A DNA stretch of 64,000 nt from Amycolatopsis sp. QT-25 (GTDB taxonomy: Bacteria; Actinomycetota; Actinomycetes; Mycobacteriales; Pseudonocardiaceae). This document shows positions 25,256 through 34,486 of the stretch, one piece after another. Within the stretch, counting starts at the first letter, position 1; every line of letters begins with the position of its first letter. The notes under the pieces were generated by a model. It searched no databases, was not told the origin of the DNA, and saw nothing but the letters and a program-made list of their open reading frames with translations. The stretch is from positions 248,001 through 312,000 of the forward strand of contig NZ_CP120210.1 in NCBI RefSeq assembly GCF_029369745.1, read 5' to 3'. Both the position numbers and the translations under genes were made by a program.

Positions 25256-26551
25256 GTGACGATGATTATGGGGGATGAGGAACTCGTCGGAGAAGGGGCC
25301 GGTACGCGGCTGAGAACCTGGGTCCGAAACTGGGACCTATGGTCCGGACCACGGGGCGTGCCGACGGTTTTTCTTGTGGTGGAAGGACTTGCGGCGGCAG
25401 TCGCCGTAGTCGCCCTGCTCCGATCGAACTACGAGAGTACGGAATTCGTCCGCTTTGGAGCACTGCTCGGCCTGGCTTTCCTGCAGGCCGAGCTTTCGCG
25501 TTCGGTGGAACGGTTGCGGCGCACGCTTTGTGACCGGCCGCATATCAACATGACTTCGGTGTGGACGTTCGCGGGGGTGCTCGTCCTGCCGTCGGGGCTC
25601 GCGCTCGCCCTCGGGCTGCTCATCTACCTGCACCTTTGGCTCCGGGTGTGGCGGGGGATGAGCCACCGTCCGGCCTACCGCGTCGTGTACTGCGCGGCGG
25701 CGATCGTGCTCTCCTGCCTGGCTTCGGGCGCCATCGTCTCCGGATGGAACGGCCTGCCCGCCGGGTTCGCCGGTTCGCTGAAGATCGTCGAGGCGGCGGC
25801 CGTGTTCACCGTGGCCAACGCGTTCGTCGTGGCGCTTTCGGTGTACCTGCACACCGGAGGCCGGTCGCCGCGATCGCTGTTCGGCTCCGGCGACGACAAC
25901 CTGCTGGAGGTCACCACCCTGGTGCTCGGGACCTCGACCGCGCTGGGCGTCGTGCACGCGCCCGCGCTCGTCCCGTTCGTCCTGCTGCCCGTGCTGGTGC
26001 TGCACCGCAGTGTGCTGGTGCGGCAACTGGAGATCGCGGCGAACATCGACGGCAAGACCGGCGTGCTGACCGCGCACGCGTGGCATGTGCTCGGCGAACG
26101 GGAGCTTTCGTCCGCGGCCAGGGCGAAGAGCAAGCTCGGGGTGCTGATGCTCGACCTCGACCACTTCAAGCAGGTCAACGACGTCTACGGGCATCTCGCG
26201 GGCGACGTCGTGCTCAAGGTCGTCGCGGAAACGATCTCGGAGCACGTGCGCGACTACGACTCCGTCGGGCGCTTCGGCGGCGAAGAGTTCGTCGTGCTGC
26301 TTCCCGGCGCGACGGAGACCGAGGTGATCCCCGTGGCCGAGCGGGTCCGGCAGGCGGTGATGGCGATCGAGGTCGAGGTCGCGACCGCTTCGGGGCCACG
26401 GGTCGTGCGCGGGCTTTCGGTGTCGATCGGCGTCGCGGTCTACCCGTCGGGCGGGACCGTGCTGGAGCGGCTGCTGCACGTCGCCGACTCCGCGCTCTAC
26501 CAGGCGAAGAACAGCGGCCGGAACCGCGTCGTCTCGCTCGCGGCAGCCTGA
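25256..26551 (+). CDS. Membrane diguanylate cyclase (GGDEF domain)
   Basis: A 431-residue protein with an N-terminal hydrophobic sensor module of about six spans (residues 35-250) and a C-terminal GGDEF domain. The active site is RFGGEEFVVLLPG. RDYD lies five residues before GGEEF, matching the RxxD allosteric I-site that gives product inhibition by c-di-GMP. LDLDHFKQVNDVYGHLAGD is intact, so it should make c-di-GMP. No EAL domain is present. GTG 25256 follows GGAAGGGGGA at good spacing. A tandem repeat/hairpin follows the stop. Confidence 0.88.
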   Translation: MTMIMGDEELVGEGAGTRLRTWVRNWDLWSGPRGVPTVFLVVEGLAAAVAVVALLRSNYESTEFVRFGALLGLAFLQAELSRSVERLRRTLCDRPHINMTSVWTFAGVLVLPSGLALALGLLIYLHLWLRVWRGMSHRPAYRVVYCAAAIVLSCLASGAIVSGWNGLPAGFAGSLKIVEAAAVFTVANAFVVALSVYLHTGGRSPRSLFGSGDDNLLEVTTLVLGTSTALGVVHAPALVPFVLLPVLVLHRSVLVRQLEIAANIDGKTGVLTAHAWHVLGERELSSAARAKSKLGVLMLDLDHFKQVNDVYGHLAGDVVLKVVAETISEHVRDYDSVGRFGGEEFVVLLPGATETEVIPVAERVRQAVMAIEVEVATASGPRVVRGLSVSIGVAVYPSGGTVLERLLHVADSALYQAKNSGRNRVVSLAAA

Positions 26552-26561
26552 CGCAACGCCG

Positions 26562-26653
26562 AACTCGCGTGCTTGAGGGCGTAACTCGCGTGCTTGGGGG
26601 TGTAACTCGCGTGCTTGGGGGCGTAACTAGCGAGTTACGCCCCCAAGCACGCG
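26562..26653. repeat. Three 21-bp tandem repeats ending in a 21-bp-arm hairpin
   Basis: Units beginning AACTCGCGTGCTTG occur at 26562, 26583 and 26604. The third unit pairs with an inverted copy: arms 26608-26628 and 26633-26653 match over 21 bp around AGCG. It lies between the convergent GGDEF gene and T7SS locus, so it may act as a terminator. The same unit, in the other orientation, recurs at 44279-44353. Confidence 0.8.
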
Positions 26654-26663
26654 TGAGCGGGTT

Positions 26664-27185
26664 CTACCAGGGTGAGTTTTCTTCGTCGTCCGGTGCTTCG
26701 TGGCGCTTCTCGCGAGGCGCCGGCGGCGGAGGCGGGGTGTCGGCGGGCGGCGCCGGGGGAGCGGGCGGCGCCGGAGGCTCTTCCTCTTCGATCTCGGGGA
26801 AGCGGCTGCGCAGGGTGCCGATCATCAGCGCCCTGGTCTCCTGGTCCTCGTCGCCGAGCGATTCCTGCATGACCTCGGCGACCTGGCCCGCGATCCCGGC
26901 CTGCGCCTGGTGCATGGTCTGGAGGATCTGCCGCGACAGTTCCTCCAGCGGATACGTCCTGGCCTTGTTCCCGAACTCGATGTCCGTCACGCCACCGTCC
27001 GCCCCGACGGTGATCTTGACGGCGCCGTCGGAGCTGGACGCGGTCAGCCGCAACTGCTCCGTCCGCTCTTGGGCGGCCGCGTAGCGCTGGGCCTTTTCTT
27101 CCAGCCCCGCGGCCCATCGGTCCATTCTGCGCTGGGCCTCGTCGGGGTCCAGCATGAGCTCGCCGAGCTCGTTCCCGCCGGTCAC
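26664..27185 (-). CDS. YbaB/EbfC-family protein of the T7SS accessory locus
   Basis: A 173-residue protein. The YbaB-like core is residues 45-105 (LTASSSDGAVKITVGADGGVTDIEF, LSRQILQTMHQAQAG), preceded by a coiled segment. A Pro/Glu-rich tail (EEEEPPAPPAPPAPP) follows. YbaB proteins bind DNA in some bacteria, but divergent actinobacterial members cluster with ESX genes and may be secretion-linked. GTG 27185 overlaps the upstream stop by 4 bp and has GGAGGAAA before it. Confidence 0.8.
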   Translation of the reverse strand: MTGGNELGELMLDPDEAQRRMDRWAAGLEEKAQRYAAAQERTEQLRLTASSSDGAVKITVGADGGVTDIEFGNKARTYPLEELSRQILQTMHQAQAGIAGQVAEVMQESLGDEDQETRALMIGTLRSRFPEIEEEEPPAPPAPPAPPADTPPPPPAPREKRHEAPDDEENSPW

Positions 27186-27511
27186 TTCTTTCCTCCGATG
27201 TCCAAGGCCTTGAAGTCCGCTTTGAACGGTTCCGCGTTGGTGGTGTCACCGTCTACATAGGACTTCGCGGCGGTGCGGACGTTGTCCGCCGTCGATTGGA
27301 TGCCTTCCGCGGCGGCCTTGATCGTCTCCGCCGCGCGTTCGCCGGCCGGGTTGACGATCGGTGGCAGGAACGCGCACAGCAGGCCGTACGCGTCCGACGA
27401 CATCGCCGAACCGGTCGCGCCGTGCGCGGTGTTCAGCCGGTCCACGAGCCCTTCGAGATGGCTCGCGTGCGCGGTCAGGTCGTCCGGGTCGACCTCGAAC
27501 GAAGCCGTCAC
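27182..27511 (-). CDS. EspC-family T7SS-associated protein
   Basis: A 109-residue helical protein of the EspC (ESX excreted virulence factor) type: FEVDPDDLTAHASHLEGLVDRLNTA, then AYGLLCAFLPPIVNPAGE. A YxxxD sequence (YVDGD) near residue 87 fits the general T7SS export signal. It is coupled to both neighbours by 4-bp overlaps. Likely a WXG100-like secreted partner of the large protein encoded upstream; the exact role is unknown. Confidence 0.8.
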   Translation of the reverse strand: MTASFEVDPDDLTAHASHLEGLVDRLNTAHGATGSAMSSDAYGLLCAFLPPIVNPAGERAAETIKAAAEGIQSTADNVRTAAKSYVDGDTTNAEPFKADFKALDIGGKK

Positions 27512-29574
27512 TTCCAGTCCTTGTTCTTCCAGTCGCCGATCACCGGCGGGGCCACGATCTCGTCGGCGGCGAAGAAGGACGGGTCGTCGGATTCGACGTA
27601 GTCGGCGACCTTGTGCTCCTTGTCCTCCTGGCCCTGTCCCTTGCCGGCACCGGGCGCCATACCGCCCATCGGCATGCCACCGGGGGCACCCGGCTTGCCG
27701 CCGGAACCGGCCGCACGGGCCGCGGCCGCCTCGGCGTCCATCGCGCCCGCGCCGACGGCGCCACCCATACCGAGCGAGCCCGTCGCCCGGCCGGCACCAC
27801 CGAGACCGCCGGCACCACCGGCACTGCCGGGACCGCCGGGACCACTGCCGCCGGCGCCGGCACCGCCCGCGCCGGTCCCGCCACCGAAGCCGCCGGTGCC
27901 GCCGCTCGGGAGGTTCGGCATGCCGAGCTTGGGCGGGTTGTACGGCGTGCCCTTGTACGAGTTGCCGTCCGGGAACGTGGGGCCACCGAGCCGCTCACCG
28001 ATGCCACCGGGCCGCGGCATCGGCGGGATGTTCGGCATGACCGGCTTCGGTCCACCGCCGGTGGGCCCGTTCGGGATGTTCGGCATGACCGGTTTCGGCC
28101 CGCCGCCGGTAGGCCCGTTCGGGATCGGGATGTTCGGCGGGGTGAACGGGAGACCGCCACCGGGGCGCGGCCCGCCGCCGCTCTCGGGGATGGGCATGTT
28201 CGGCGGGGTGAACGACGGCGGCGTGACGGACGGCGGTGTGTAGCCCGTGGTGCGCGTGCTGTCGTCGATCTTGGGCAGGTTCGGGAGGTGGGGCCCCGCC
28301 GACGCCGCGGGCCGGTGGCTTTCGCCACCGGTCGGCCCGTTCGGGAGGGCGATGTTGGGCATGGTCGGGTTGGAGCCGGGACCACCCCCACCGGGGAAGC
28401 CACCGCCCGGACCGCTGCCACCGGGACCACCGCCGCCGGGGAAGCCACCGCCGGGACCACCGCCGGGACCGCTGCCGCCAGGTCCGCCGTTCGGCGTGTT
28501 GAACGGCGACACGCTGCCGGGACCACCGGTTCCACCCTGGGTGGTCCCGTCCACCGAAGCGGCGATGGTCCCGTCGGAGCGCACATTGGACGGGCTGTGC
28601 CGCTGCGTGCCGTCGGCGCCTTCGGGAGCCATTCGATCGCGAAGCGTGTGGGCGGGTGAGCCCGCCCCACCGCCGGCGGGTGAGCCCTGCAATTGCCTGG
28701 TCGCCTGTGCCGTCGGCAGCTTCGGCGGGGCGGGGAACGCCGGGGTGGCGATCGCCGAGCCGACCGTGCCGTCGAAGTCGGTCATCACCTTCGCGGCCTG
28801 GTCCCGCGCGTCCTGCTGCTTCTTGAAGGTCGAGAGGTCCTTCCCGAGCTGCGCCATGTACAGGTGCGGGTCGGTGATCGTCTGCAGGTTGGCGTTGGCC
28901 TCCTGCACGCTGAACGCCACCGGCGGGTTCGCCGCCATCAGCTTCTGTGTCTCGTTGAGGGTCTGCGAGTGGATCTGCTGCTGCCGCCCGGTCAGCGTCG
29001 CGCCGTTCGCGGTCGAGCCGAGCCATTTGCCGACACCGGCGAGGTGCTCGCGGGCCGCGTCGCCGCCTTCGCCCTGCCAGTTGCCGGTGCTCGCGTTGAT
29101 CGCTTTCGCCAGGTTGCGCTGGTGCGTGGCCAGGTCGTTGCCCGCCCGGATCCACTCTTCGGAGGTCTCGGCCACCGCGGCCGAATCGGCGTTGTCCGCG
29201 ATCGCGGCCTGCATCTGCTCGTGGGTGGCGTTGGCCCACACCGTGGACGGCGGGGTGCCGGGGTTGCGAAGGTCCAGGTTCTTGTCGAGACCCTCGCGCG
29301 CCTTGTCCAGCTGACCTTCGTAGATCTTCTGCGTGAAGACGTCCTTGAAGCCGTTGAGCGCTTTGTCACCCCAGCCGAGGAGGTTGAACAGCAGGTCGGT
29401 CCCGGCCGCGGCCCCGGCCCGGATCTCGTCACCGGAGGCGGCCTCGTCGGCCAGCGGCCCGACGTAGTAAGCGGACGACGAGTCGGCCGTGATGTCGTAG
29501 AACGGGTCGTCCGGGTTGTAGTCGGGGGACTTCGGATCGGAGACCTTCGTGGTCTTCTCCGCGGCTTCGGTCAC
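27508..29574 (-). CDS. Large PPE/WXG-like T7SS substrate with Gly/Pro-rich repeat region
   Basis: A 688-residue protein. The N-terminal half (1-290) is helical with a W-x-G type turn (NWQGEGGDAAREHLAG) as in PPE/WXG100 proteins. From about 290 to 650 it is extremely Gly/Pro-rich with near-identical units such as NGPTGGGPKPVMPN, encoded by a roughly 51-bp duplication at 28020-28125. The C-terminus KVADYVESDD...APPVIGDW carries YxxxD (YVESD), and the same ending occurs in the protein at 46729-47871. Probably exported or surface-exposed with the aid of the EspG-like chaperone in the same operon. Confidence 0.75.
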   Translation of the reverse strand: MTEAAEKTTKVSDPKSPDYNPDDPFYDITADSSSAYYVGPLADEAASGDEIRAGAAAGTDLLFNLLGWGDKALNGFKDVFTQKIYEGQLDKAREGLDKNLDLRNPGTPPSTVWANATHEQMQAAIADNADSAAVAETSEEWIRAGNDLATHQRNLAKAINASTGNWQGEGGDAAREHLAGVGKWLGSTANGATLTGRQQQIHSQTLNETQKLMAANPPVAFSVQEANANLQTITDPHLYMAQLGKDLSTFKKQQDARDQAAKVMTDFDGTVGSAIATPAFPAPPKLPTAQATRQLQGSPAGGGAGSPAHTLRDRMAPEGADGTQRHSPSNVRSDGTIAASVDGTTQGGTGGPGSVSPFNTPNGGPGGSGPGGGPGGGFPGGGGPGGSGPGGGFPGGGGPGSNPTMPNIALPNGPTGGESHRPAASAGPHLPNLPKIDDSTRTTGYTPPSVTPPSFTPPNMPIPESGGGPRPGGGLPFTPPNIPIPNGPTGGGPKPVMPNIPNGPTGGGPKPVMPNIPPMPRPGGIGERLGGPTFPDGNSYKGTPYNPPKLGMPNLPSGGTGGFGGGTGAGGAGAGGSGPGGPGSAGGAGGLGGAGRATGSLGMGGAVGAGAMDAEAAAARAAGSGGKPGAPGGMPMGGMAPGAGKGQGQEDKEHKVADYVESDDPSFFAADEIVAPPVIGDWKNKDWK

Positions 29575-29586
29575 GGGTCTCTCCTC

Positions 29587-29997
29587 TTAGAACTCGGTGT
29601 CGATCCGCGTCAGATTGCGCTGGTTCTCGTCGTCGCGTTCCCGGTAGTTCCGCTTGGCGAGTTCGATCGCCTCGACGTAGGTCGGGAATTCGGCGCGGGC
29701 GGCCTCGAGCTGGGTGAGCAGGCCCTGCGCGTCCGTCGCGGTGCCGTGCATGTGCTGGGACACCCAGCGCGCGGTCGCGGTGGAACTCATCGGCGGCGTC
29801 TTCTGCAGCTTGGTCAGCGCGCTCCAGCGCTCTTCGAGACTGTCGATCACCCCTTGCAGTGACCGGATCATCTCCGCGCCGGTGCTCTCGTCGACGGCGA
29901 AACCGCCCTGTTTCGCCATGGCCTTCAGCTGCGCGCCCGCGAGCGTCTTCGCCGGGGCCCAGGCCGCCGGCTCCAGTTCTTGTGCTTCCTCGGTCAA
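29587..29997 (-). CDS. Small helical T7SS-locus protein, function unknown
   Basis: A 136-residue all-helical protein resembling WXG100-scale proteins without a clear WXG. Features are EMIRSLQGVIDSLEERWSALTKL, an SxxTARWVSQHMHG turn, and YRERD (YxxxD) near the C-terminus, a possible export signal. The TTG start at 29997 is supported by GAGAGGA upstream. It sits 12 bp before the large PPE-like gene and 30 bp after the EspG-like gene. It may form a heterodimer with the PPE-like protein. Confidence 0.65.
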   Translation of the reverse strand: MTEEAQELEPAAWAPAKTLAGAQLKAMAKQGGFAVDESTGAEMIRSLQGVIDSLEERWSALTKLQKTPPMSSTATARWVSQHMHGTATDAQGLLTQLEAARAEFPTYVEAIELAKRNYRERDDENQRNLTRIDTEF

Positions 29998-30027
29998 CGG
30001 AAGATCCTCTCGCCGGGTTCAGGAGGG

Positions 30028-30879
30028 TCAGTAGATGTCAGCGATGGCCGTCCGGATCGCGTTCGCCACGCCCGGCTGACTCGCCGGGTCGTAGTGACCG
30101 ATCACGGCGCCGGAGGCTTCGTCGGTCTCCGTCCAGACCAGGTACCGGCCGTCCTCGGTGTCGAGCCAGCTCAGCGGCGTCGACCGGAGCCGTTCGCCGC
30201 GACGGCCGATCCCGCTCACGATGATGTGCCCGCCGCCGAGGCGGGTTCCGGACAGCACCTGCTCCAGGACGGCGACGTCGCTCTCGTCGTCGCGCGGGGA
30301 AGAGGACTCCGGCCGGGCGCGGACGACGCCGGTGAACTGGAGGTTGCCGAACGCGTCGGTCTCCTCCTCGTCGAACTCCGCCTCCGCCTGACGGCGCGCG
30401 GCCATCGCGGAGACGGCGCGCTCTTCCCGGTGCACGAGGGTGCGGCGGCCCGTCGACGCGGGGCGCATCCGTGGCAAGACCCCGGCGAGGACCTCGACCA
30501 GCTCTTCGTCCGCGAACAGCGCGAACTGCAGGAGGTCTTCCCCGTGGGCCTGGGTGATGCCGAGCGCCTGCCTGCCGTCGGTGAGGGTGAGGACGGCGAT
30601 GTCCTGGCCGATGCCGTCGATCCCGTTGATCGAAACGGTGATCCGGTGGTTCGCGAGCAACGCGAACGCGGTGCGGACGGCCTGGTTCAGCTCACCGTTG
30701 ACCGACAGGCGGCGCTGTTCGAGATCGGTGTAGACCTTCCGGATGACGGCGGCGTACCGCGCCGGGTCGATCGAAGTGTTGCGGACGCGCAACGGAAACA
30801 GGCGGACATCGACGCCCAGAGCCTGCCCGACCACGGTCGCCTCAACCGTCCCCAGCGCGAAATCGGCTCGTTCAGCCAT
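30028..30879 (-). CDS. EspG-family ESX secretion-associated chaperone
   Basis: A 283-residue EspG-like protein. Visible family features are an N-terminal beta-strand segment (TVEATVVGQALGVDVRLFPLRV), the central beta-sheet (ALLANHRITVSINGIDG) and the late TPLSWLDTEDGRYLVW strand pair. EspG proteins hold PPE-type substrates soluble before export. It is the first gene of the five-gene minus-strand operon, so the promoter should lie in 30880-31050. Confidence 0.83.
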   Translation of the reverse strand: MAERADFALGTVEATVVGQALGVDVRLFPLRVRNTSIDPARYAAVIRKVYTDLEQRRLSVNGELNQAVRTAFALLANHRITVSINGIDGIGQDIAVLTLTDGRQALGITQAHGEDLLQFALFADEELVEVLAGVLPRMRPASTGRRTLVHREERAVSAMAARRQAEAEFDEEETDAFGNLQFTGVVRARPESSSPRDDESDVAVLEQVLSGTRLGGGHIIVSGIGRRGERLRSTPLSWLDTEDGRYLVWTETDEASGAVIGHYDPASQPGVANAIRTAIADIY

Positions 30880-31050
30880 GCTTCTGCGCTACTCCCTCGC
30901 GGGCGCCGGGCCCCGACTTTGTTGATGGCGAAAACAAACTAGCACAGCGCATGACTGTACGGAACCATACGAACACCGGTGAACCCGATGGAATGGATCA
31001 CAGTGCCCGAATGGGCACTTTTCTTGCCCTTAAAGGAATAGCGACCGAAG

Positions 31051-34014
31051 TCAGCGGTCGGCCGTCGCGGGTGCGTAAGTCGTCATCCGACGGGCCACGT
31101 CCGTCCGCGAACGGGCACCGAGTTTGCGCAGCACCTTGGCGACGTGCTGTTCCACCGTACGCGGCGAAAGGAACAAACCGTCCGCGATTTCCCGATTCGT
31201 GCGCCCGTCGGAAAGCATGCGCGCCACCTCGAGCTCACGGGGCGAGAGTTCCTGGCCGTAGCCACGCCGTCCGCGCTGCGAAGGCGCCCACGCACCGTGC
31301 TCCCGCAGCAGGTGGCGGCAGCGGCCGGCGTCCCTGGTCGCACCGAGCCGCTCGTAGGCCTCCGCGGCCGCCGTGAGCTCCTCGATGGCCTTGCGGTCGC
31401 CGGCGGTCGGTTGACCGGCGGCGAGCCGGTCCGCGGTGAGCCGACCGGCGTTGAGCCGGCACAGCGCCGCCCGCTCCCGGGCGCCGATGGCCTGGTACGG
31501 CATCGGCAGTGCTTCGTAGCCCGCCGCCGCTTCGTCGAAAACCGTTGCCGCGGCGGGATGTTTGCCGCGCGCGTCGAGCAGGATCGCCTGGCCGGCGAGC
31601 AGCGCGACCCGGGAGACCGGTGAGTCCTTGCCCTCGCTGCCGCGGGCGAATTCCTCGACCACGGCGTCCGCCTCCGACCAGCGTCCGGCCCGCGTGTAGG
31701 CCTCGGCCGCGGCGGGCACCAGCGCCGCCGCCCACACCCAGACACCCTTGCGCCGGGCCGCCGCGACGGCGTTGTCGGCCGCCGCGCACGCGCCGTCGAC
31801 ATCGTCCGTCGCGAGGAGCACGCGGACGAGGACCCCGGCCGCCGAAAGGACGACGGGAATCGGCCCGTGTTCCGGGGCGTGCACGCTCGCCGCGGTCAAA
31901 TGGCGTTGCGCGGCGGCGAATTCGCCACGAACGGCGGCCAGCCCGCCGAGGACGAGCGAGCACTCCATGACGATCGGGCCGAGGTCGGGATGGGTGTCGC
32001 GGAGCTGTTCGGCGGTCTCCGCGAGCCCGGACCAGTCGCCGCGTACCCAGTCGAGCCGGACCCGGGTGCCCTGCGCGAGCCCGGCGGCGTAGAGCGCGCC
32101 GGCGTCGGTCGCGCGCCGGATCCCTTCCGTGACCAGCTTTTCCGCCCTGACCAGATGCCCCGCCCAGGACTGCGCGTCGGCGAGGTTGCACCACAGCCGC
32201 GCCAGTTGCACCCGTTCGGCGACCCCGTCGACCACGTTGCCCTGTTCCGCCAGTTCGGTGAACTCGGTCCAGGCCGATCCGTCACCGATATGCGCCTGGG
32301 TGGAGATCCGATCACCGAGGAGCGCGAGCCGCAGTTCCGGGTCTTCGATCCGGTCGAAGGCCTCGCGGGCCCGGTCCATCCAGACCTCGTGCCAGGACAA
32401 CGGCGTCAGCCCGTCGATCGGCTGGGCGAGCAGGTTGATCCCGCGGGCGGCCAGTTCCGGCTCGTCGGCCAGTTCGGCGATCGCCTTCTCCACCTCGACC
32501 CGGCCCTGCGCAAGCCGTCCGATGGTGCGGACGAGCAGCATCCCGAGGCTGAGCCGGATCGTTCCGCGCACGCTGGGCCGCAGGTCGGTGAGGTCTTCGA
32601 GGATCCGTTCCAGGGTCTCGACGACGTCCGGGCGGAAGCCGCGCAGCGCGACCTGACTGAGTTTCGTGGCCAGCCGGGCGATGTCGTCCTCACCGAGGCC
32701 CGCCTCGGCCAGTACGGATTGGAGCAGGTCGATCGCGCGTGACGTGTCGCCGTGGGCGATGGCCTCGTCGGCGGCGGCTTCCGCGTAGTGGCGCCATTGT
32801 TCGGTCCGCCCCGCCGCGCGCGAGTGGTTCGCCAGCAAGGTCAGCGGCGGCACCGGCTGACCGGTGAGCACCTGGATCGCACGCGAATGCAACAGCGTCC
32901 GCTCCGGACCGCTTATCGTGTCGTAGACGGCCTTGCGAGCCAACGGATGCCGGAAGCCGTAGCGGTCGCCACCGAGTTCTCCGAGGACACCTCCGTCCAA
33001 AGTGGACAACAGGGCCGAGCGGAGCGTTTCGCCGTCGAGGCAGGCGAGCCCGCCGATCACCGCGGGCTCGGACGGGACGGCGAGCACGGCCGCCGCGCGG
33101 GCCAGCCGGACGGCGGGTTCGGGCAGCGCGTCGAGCCGCTCGGTGATGGCTTCGCGCAGGGAGATGGGCACTTCGAGGCTTTCCAGCAACCGGTCCGAGA
33201 GCACCTCGCCGATCGGCAGCCGTCCGGCGGCGTCCCGCAGCGCCCGCAGGGTCTCCTCGACCACGAACGGGATCCCGGCGGTGCTCTCGTGGAGTCTCGC
33301 GGTGAACGGCGCGGAAACCCTCGGCAGGTCCAGTAGTTCTTCCGCCAGCTTCCCGACCGCCTCGACGTCGAGCGGGCCCAGTGTCACCCTGGCGGTCTGG
33401 ACGTTCGCCCGCGTGCGGAACGGGATGCCGGCACCGTGCCCGGAAGGGGAACCGGTCCGATAGGCCGCTACGACGGCCAGTTCGGCGGGCATGGCCGCGG
33501 TGAGGAACCGCATGAGGTCACGGGTGTCTTCGTCGGCCCACTGGAGGTCGTCGATCAGGACGAGCGCGGGCCCGCAGGCGATCAGGAGCTCCCGGACGGC
33601 GCGGAACTGACGGTGCCGTTCGGCGCACGGGTCGGCGAGTGGTTCCGGCCGGGGAGGAAGGCTTTCCGCGAGTTCGGGCAGCAAGGGTCTCAACACCCCG
33701 GCGACCGGGCTGAGCGGGCCGAGCGGCCGGTCACCCACCGAACGCAGCGCTTCGAGCACCGGCCCGAACGGGAACGGCTCGCGCATCTGCTGGCAGGCAC
33801 CCGAAAGCACCCGGCCGGACGCGAACTCGCGGCGTCCGGCCAGCTCTTCGAGCAACCTGCTGCGGCCCATCCCGGGTTCGCCTTCGATCAGCACGGCGGC
33901 GGGACGGCGCAGCAGGATCTTCACTATCGCCGAGACCTCGACGTCGCGGCCCACGAGTGCCGTCGATCCGGCGCGGACCGAAACCGAGGTCGGGCGAGGG
34001 GTGGCAAGCCACAT
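31051..34014 (-). CDS. Large ATP-binding LuxR-family (LAL) transcriptional regulator
   Basis: About 987 residues. A P-loop NTPase domain has Walker A (GEPGMGRS, near residue 45) and Walker B (LVLIDDLQWAD). A long helical/TPR-like middle follows, and a C-terminal LuxR helix-turn-helix (LSPRELEVARMLSDGRTNREIA, LSPRTVEQHVAKVLRKLGARSR). LAL proteins usually activate catabolic or secondary-metabolite genes. Of the paired ATGs (34017, 34014), 34014 has GAGGAG at 6-base spacing. It is divergent from the streptogrisin-like gene 473 bp away, a possible target. Confidence 0.9.
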   Translation of the reverse strand: MWLATPRPTSVSVRAGSTALVGRDVEVSAIVKILLRRPAAVLIEGEPGMGRSRLLEELAGRREFASGRVLSGACQQMREPFPFGPVLEALRSVGDRPLGPLSPVAGVLRPLLPELAESLPPRPEPLADPCAERHRQFRAVRELLIACGPALVLIDDLQWADEDTRDLMRFLTAAMPAELAVVAAYRTGSPSGHGAGIPFRTRANVQTARVTLGPLDVEAVGKLAEELLDLPRVSAPFTARLHESTAGIPFVVEETLRALRDAAGRLPIGEVLSDRLLESLEVPISLREAITERLDALPEPAVRLARAAAVLAVPSEPAVIGGLACLDGETLRSALLSTLDGGVLGELGGDRYGFRHPLARKAVYDTISGPERTLLHSRAIQVLTGQPVPPLTLLANHSRAAGRTEQWRHYAEAAADEAIAHGDTSRAIDLLQSVLAEAGLGEDDIARLATKLSQVALRGFRPDVVETLERILEDLTDLRPSVRGTIRLSLGMLLVRTIGRLAQGRVEVEKAIAELADEPELAARGINLLAQPIDGLTPLSWHEVWMDRAREAFDRIEDPELRLALLGDRISTQAHIGDGSAWTEFTELAEQGNVVDGVAERVQLARLWCNLADAQSWAGHLVRAEKLVTEGIRRATDAGALYAAGLAQGTRVRLDWVRGDWSGLAETAEQLRDTHPDLGPIVMECSLVLGGLAAVRGEFAAAQRHLTAASVHAPEHGPIPVVLSAAGVLVRVLLATDDVDGACAAADNAVAAARRKGVWVWAAALVPAAAEAYTRAGRWSEADAVVEEFARGSEGKDSPVSRVALLAGQAILLDARGKHPAAATVFDEAAAGYEALPMPYQAIGARERAALCRLNAGRLTADRLAAGQPTAGDRKAIEELTAAAEAYERLGATRDAGRCRHLLREHGAWAPSQRGRRGYGQELSPRELEVARMLSDGRTNREIADGLFLSPRTVEQHVAKVLRKLGARSRTDVARRMTTYAPATADR

Positions 34015-34486
34015 CATGCGCTCCTCGGTGGGGAGTTCCCGCTGAGCCCGACACGATCTTGTGCGTTGTCCTGCGGAGCCTAAGCACTGCCTACCCGGTC
34101 GTAAACCACCCAACACGGACACCAAGGGCACCCTGTGCGGCCCTTCGGGGACGCACCGTCACCGGCAGGCTGACGGATCGCCGGTGAAAAAATCACCGGA
34201 CACCCGAAACATCGGCGATCCACCCGATTCAGCGAGTCATCCCACGTTCAGGGGGTGACGGTGACTACGCAAGGTATTCGCTCGAAACCCTACTTACGGA
34301 CGTGTCCGTCCGAGTGCCCGCGGTAGGTGGCCGCCCGTGGAGCAGGGAATTCGGCTTTCGAAGAATGGGTATACCTATCCGGCGCCGACCCGGATTGCGG
34401 CCTTCGGCGGACTCCAGAACCCTCACCCATCAGGGGAGGGCCATCGCATGGCGAACCGGAGCCGTGCGTGATGACGAGGGAGAAGC
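34015..34486. promoter_or_regulatory. 472-bp divergent intergenic region with nested inverted repeats
   Basis: It lies between the LAL regulator and the secreted protease gene. CCGGTGA-AAAAA-TCACCGG (34181-34199) is nested in GGATCGCCG (34175-34183) and CGGCGATCC (34213-34221). The inner pair resembles a small terminator or regulator site. No open frame here looks coding. Confidence 0.45.
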
